NCBI RefSeq assembly: GCF_040546815.1 | Contig: NZ_JBEPOO010000001.1 | Span: forward strand, 806,001 to 870,000 | Origin: Devosia sp. 2618 | GTDB lineage: Bacteria > Pseudomonadota > Alphaproteobacteria > Rhizobiales > Devosiaceae | Reading direction: 5' to 3' | DNA length: 64,000 nucleotides | Shown here: positions 63,063 through 64,000 of the stretch, piece by piece | Position numbering within the stretch: the stretch's first letter is position 1 | How the letters are laid out: every line of letters starts with the position of its first letter | The notes under the pieces: generated by a model | Databases searched by the model: none | Told to the model about the DNA's origin: nothing | Seen by the model: the letters and a program-made list of their open reading frames with translations, nothing else | Program-made: the position numbers and the translations under genes

Positions 63063-64000
63063 ATGACCATCAACCTCACCATCCCTGACATTCAGGAACT
63101 GAAGCCACGCATTACCGTCTTCGGTTGCGGGGGTGCTGGCGGTAACGCCGTTAACAATATGATCGAATCCGGCCTCGACGGCGTGGACTTCGTTGTCGCC
63201 AACACGGACGCTCAGGCTCTGGCCCTGTCCAAGGCGCCGCGGATCATCCAGCTCGGCGTTGGTGTCACCGAAGGCCTCGGTGCCGGCTCCCATCCAGAAG
63301 TTGGTCGTGCTGCAGCCGAAGAAAGCTGGGATGAGATCAATGATCATCTCAACGGCTCGCACATGGTCTTCATCACCGCCGGCATGGGCGGTGGCACTGG
63401 TACGGGTGCTGCACCCGTCGTTGCTCGTGCGGCCCGCGAGCAGGGTATCCTGACCGTTGGTGTGGTCACCAAGCCATTCAATTTCGAAGGCAATCGCCGT
63501 GCGCGCCTTGCAGAAGACGGCATCGATGAACTGCATCGCCATGTCGATACGCTGATCGTTATCCCGAACCAGAACCTGTTCCGGGTTGCCAACGAAAAGA
63601 CCACCTTTGCTGACGCCTTCTCGATGGCCGATCAGGTGCTGTTCTCCGGCGTCGCCTGCATCACCGATCTGATGGTCAAGGAAGGCCTGATCAACCTCGA
63701 CTTCGCCGACGTGCGCGCCGTGATGCGCGGCATGGGCAAGGCGATGATGGGTACCGGCGAAGCATCGGGCGAAGATCGTGCTCGTCACGCTGCCGAGGCT
63801 GCGATTGCCAACCCACTGCTCGACGATGTGTCGATGCATGGCGCACGAGGCCTGCTGATCTCGATCACCGGTGGTCCAGACCTGACGCTTTACGAAGTCG
63901 ACGAAGCGGCAAGCCGCATCCGTGAGGAAGTCGACGCCGACGCCAACATCATCCTTGGCGCGACCTATGATCCAAACCTGACCGGTACCATCCGCGTGTC
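63063..64000 (+). CDS. ftsZ: Cell-division tubulin homologue FtsZ, 3' end outside window
   Basis: The frame encodes 312 residues before the edge. The N-terminus [20 protein letters not shown] and the GTP-binding core are typical: [14 protein letters not shown], the tubulin signature [26 protein letters not shown] and the T7 loop region [11 protein letters not shown] with the catalytic Asp. GAGG lies 6 nt before the ATG at 63063; an in-frame ATG at 63051 is less likely. It has its own promoter region, unlike the usual ftsQ-ftsA-ftsZ read-through. Confidence 0.96.
   Translation, partial: MTINLTIPDIQELKPRITVFGCGGAGGNAVNNMIESGLDGVDFVVANTDAQALALSKAPRIIQLGVGVTEGLGAGSHPEVGRAAAEESWDEINDHLNGSHMVFITAGMGGGTGTGAAPVVARAAREQGILTVGVVTKPFNFEGNRRARLAEDGIDELHRHVDTLIVIPNQNLFRVANEKTTFADAFSMADQVLFSGVACITDLMVKEGLINLDFADVRAVMRGMGKAMMGTGEASGEDRARHAAEAAIANPLLDDVSMHGARGLLISITGGPDLTLYEVDEAASRIREEVDADANIILGATYDPNLTGTIRV

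Overview
The window looks like chromosomal DNA of an alphaproteobacterium of the order Hyphomicrobiales (Rhizobiales), probably close to Devosia. The evidence is high GC content, the division and cell-wall (dcw) gene order, an FtsZ that starts MTINL, a trxB-lsrB pair, oxyR divergent from katA, CtrA-type TTAA-N7-TTAA boxes, and GC-rich palindromic repeats of the kind scattered through Hyphomicrobiales genomes. No phage, plasmid, IS element, CRISPR array, tRNA or rRNA was seen. The genus is an inference.

Layout. Bases 1-7.3 kb hold housekeeping and envelope genes: a partial class V aminotransferase, LTXXQ, alpha/beta hydrolase, CBS and DUF4864 proteins, a LacI regulator facing a 64-residue gene across three operators, and an aspartate aminotransferase. 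At 7.4-11.8 kb there is an uncharacterised protein behind a perfect CtrA box, then on the minus strand a cluster of four small-RNA genes whose loops or junctions display CCUCC (anti-Shine-Dalgarno) motifs. A 55-residue membrane protein gene lies inside this cluster, and corA follows. At 11.8-24 kb come HAD hydrolase, lsrB-trxB, greA, a PQQ-type sugar dehydrogenase, polyphosphate kinase 2, a YdeP-type molybdopterin oxidoreductase and two tandem TPR-GGDEF proteins. At 24-38 kb come an M16 protease pair, ettA, rarD, oxyR/katA, acyltransferase, DUF2336, and an ArsR-methyltransferase fusion upstream of metF. At 38-44 kb there is a TerB/J-domain protein, a tiny cysteine-containing secreted protein with a decayed paralogue, RNase P RNA (rnpB), and a three-gene two-component operon.

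From 44.2 kb to the right edge lies the dcw cluster: rsmH-ftsL-ftsI-murE-murF-mraY-ftsW-murG-murC-ddlB-ftsQ-ftsA, then ftsZ (cut by the edge). It makes UDP-MurNAc-peptide, lipid I and lipid II and builds the septal machinery. murD (expected between mraY and ftsW) and murB (expected between murC and ddlB) are absent, and each position holds an inverted pair of palindromic repeats. ftsA and ftsZ are separated by 4.4 kb carrying an NHL-repeat protein, an AraC regulator, a siderophore-binding protein broken by an in-frame stop, and a PhnB-like protein.

The main finding is the sRNA cluster at 8.7-9.9 kb. It resembles the CcsR/'cuckoo' anti-SD RNAs of Alphaproteobacteria, but two members carry three UAUCCUCCUCCCU-type loops each, and all four have the same TTG-N17-(C/T)ATANN promoter layout. 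Functions are assigned from motifs and family memory only; no database search was run.
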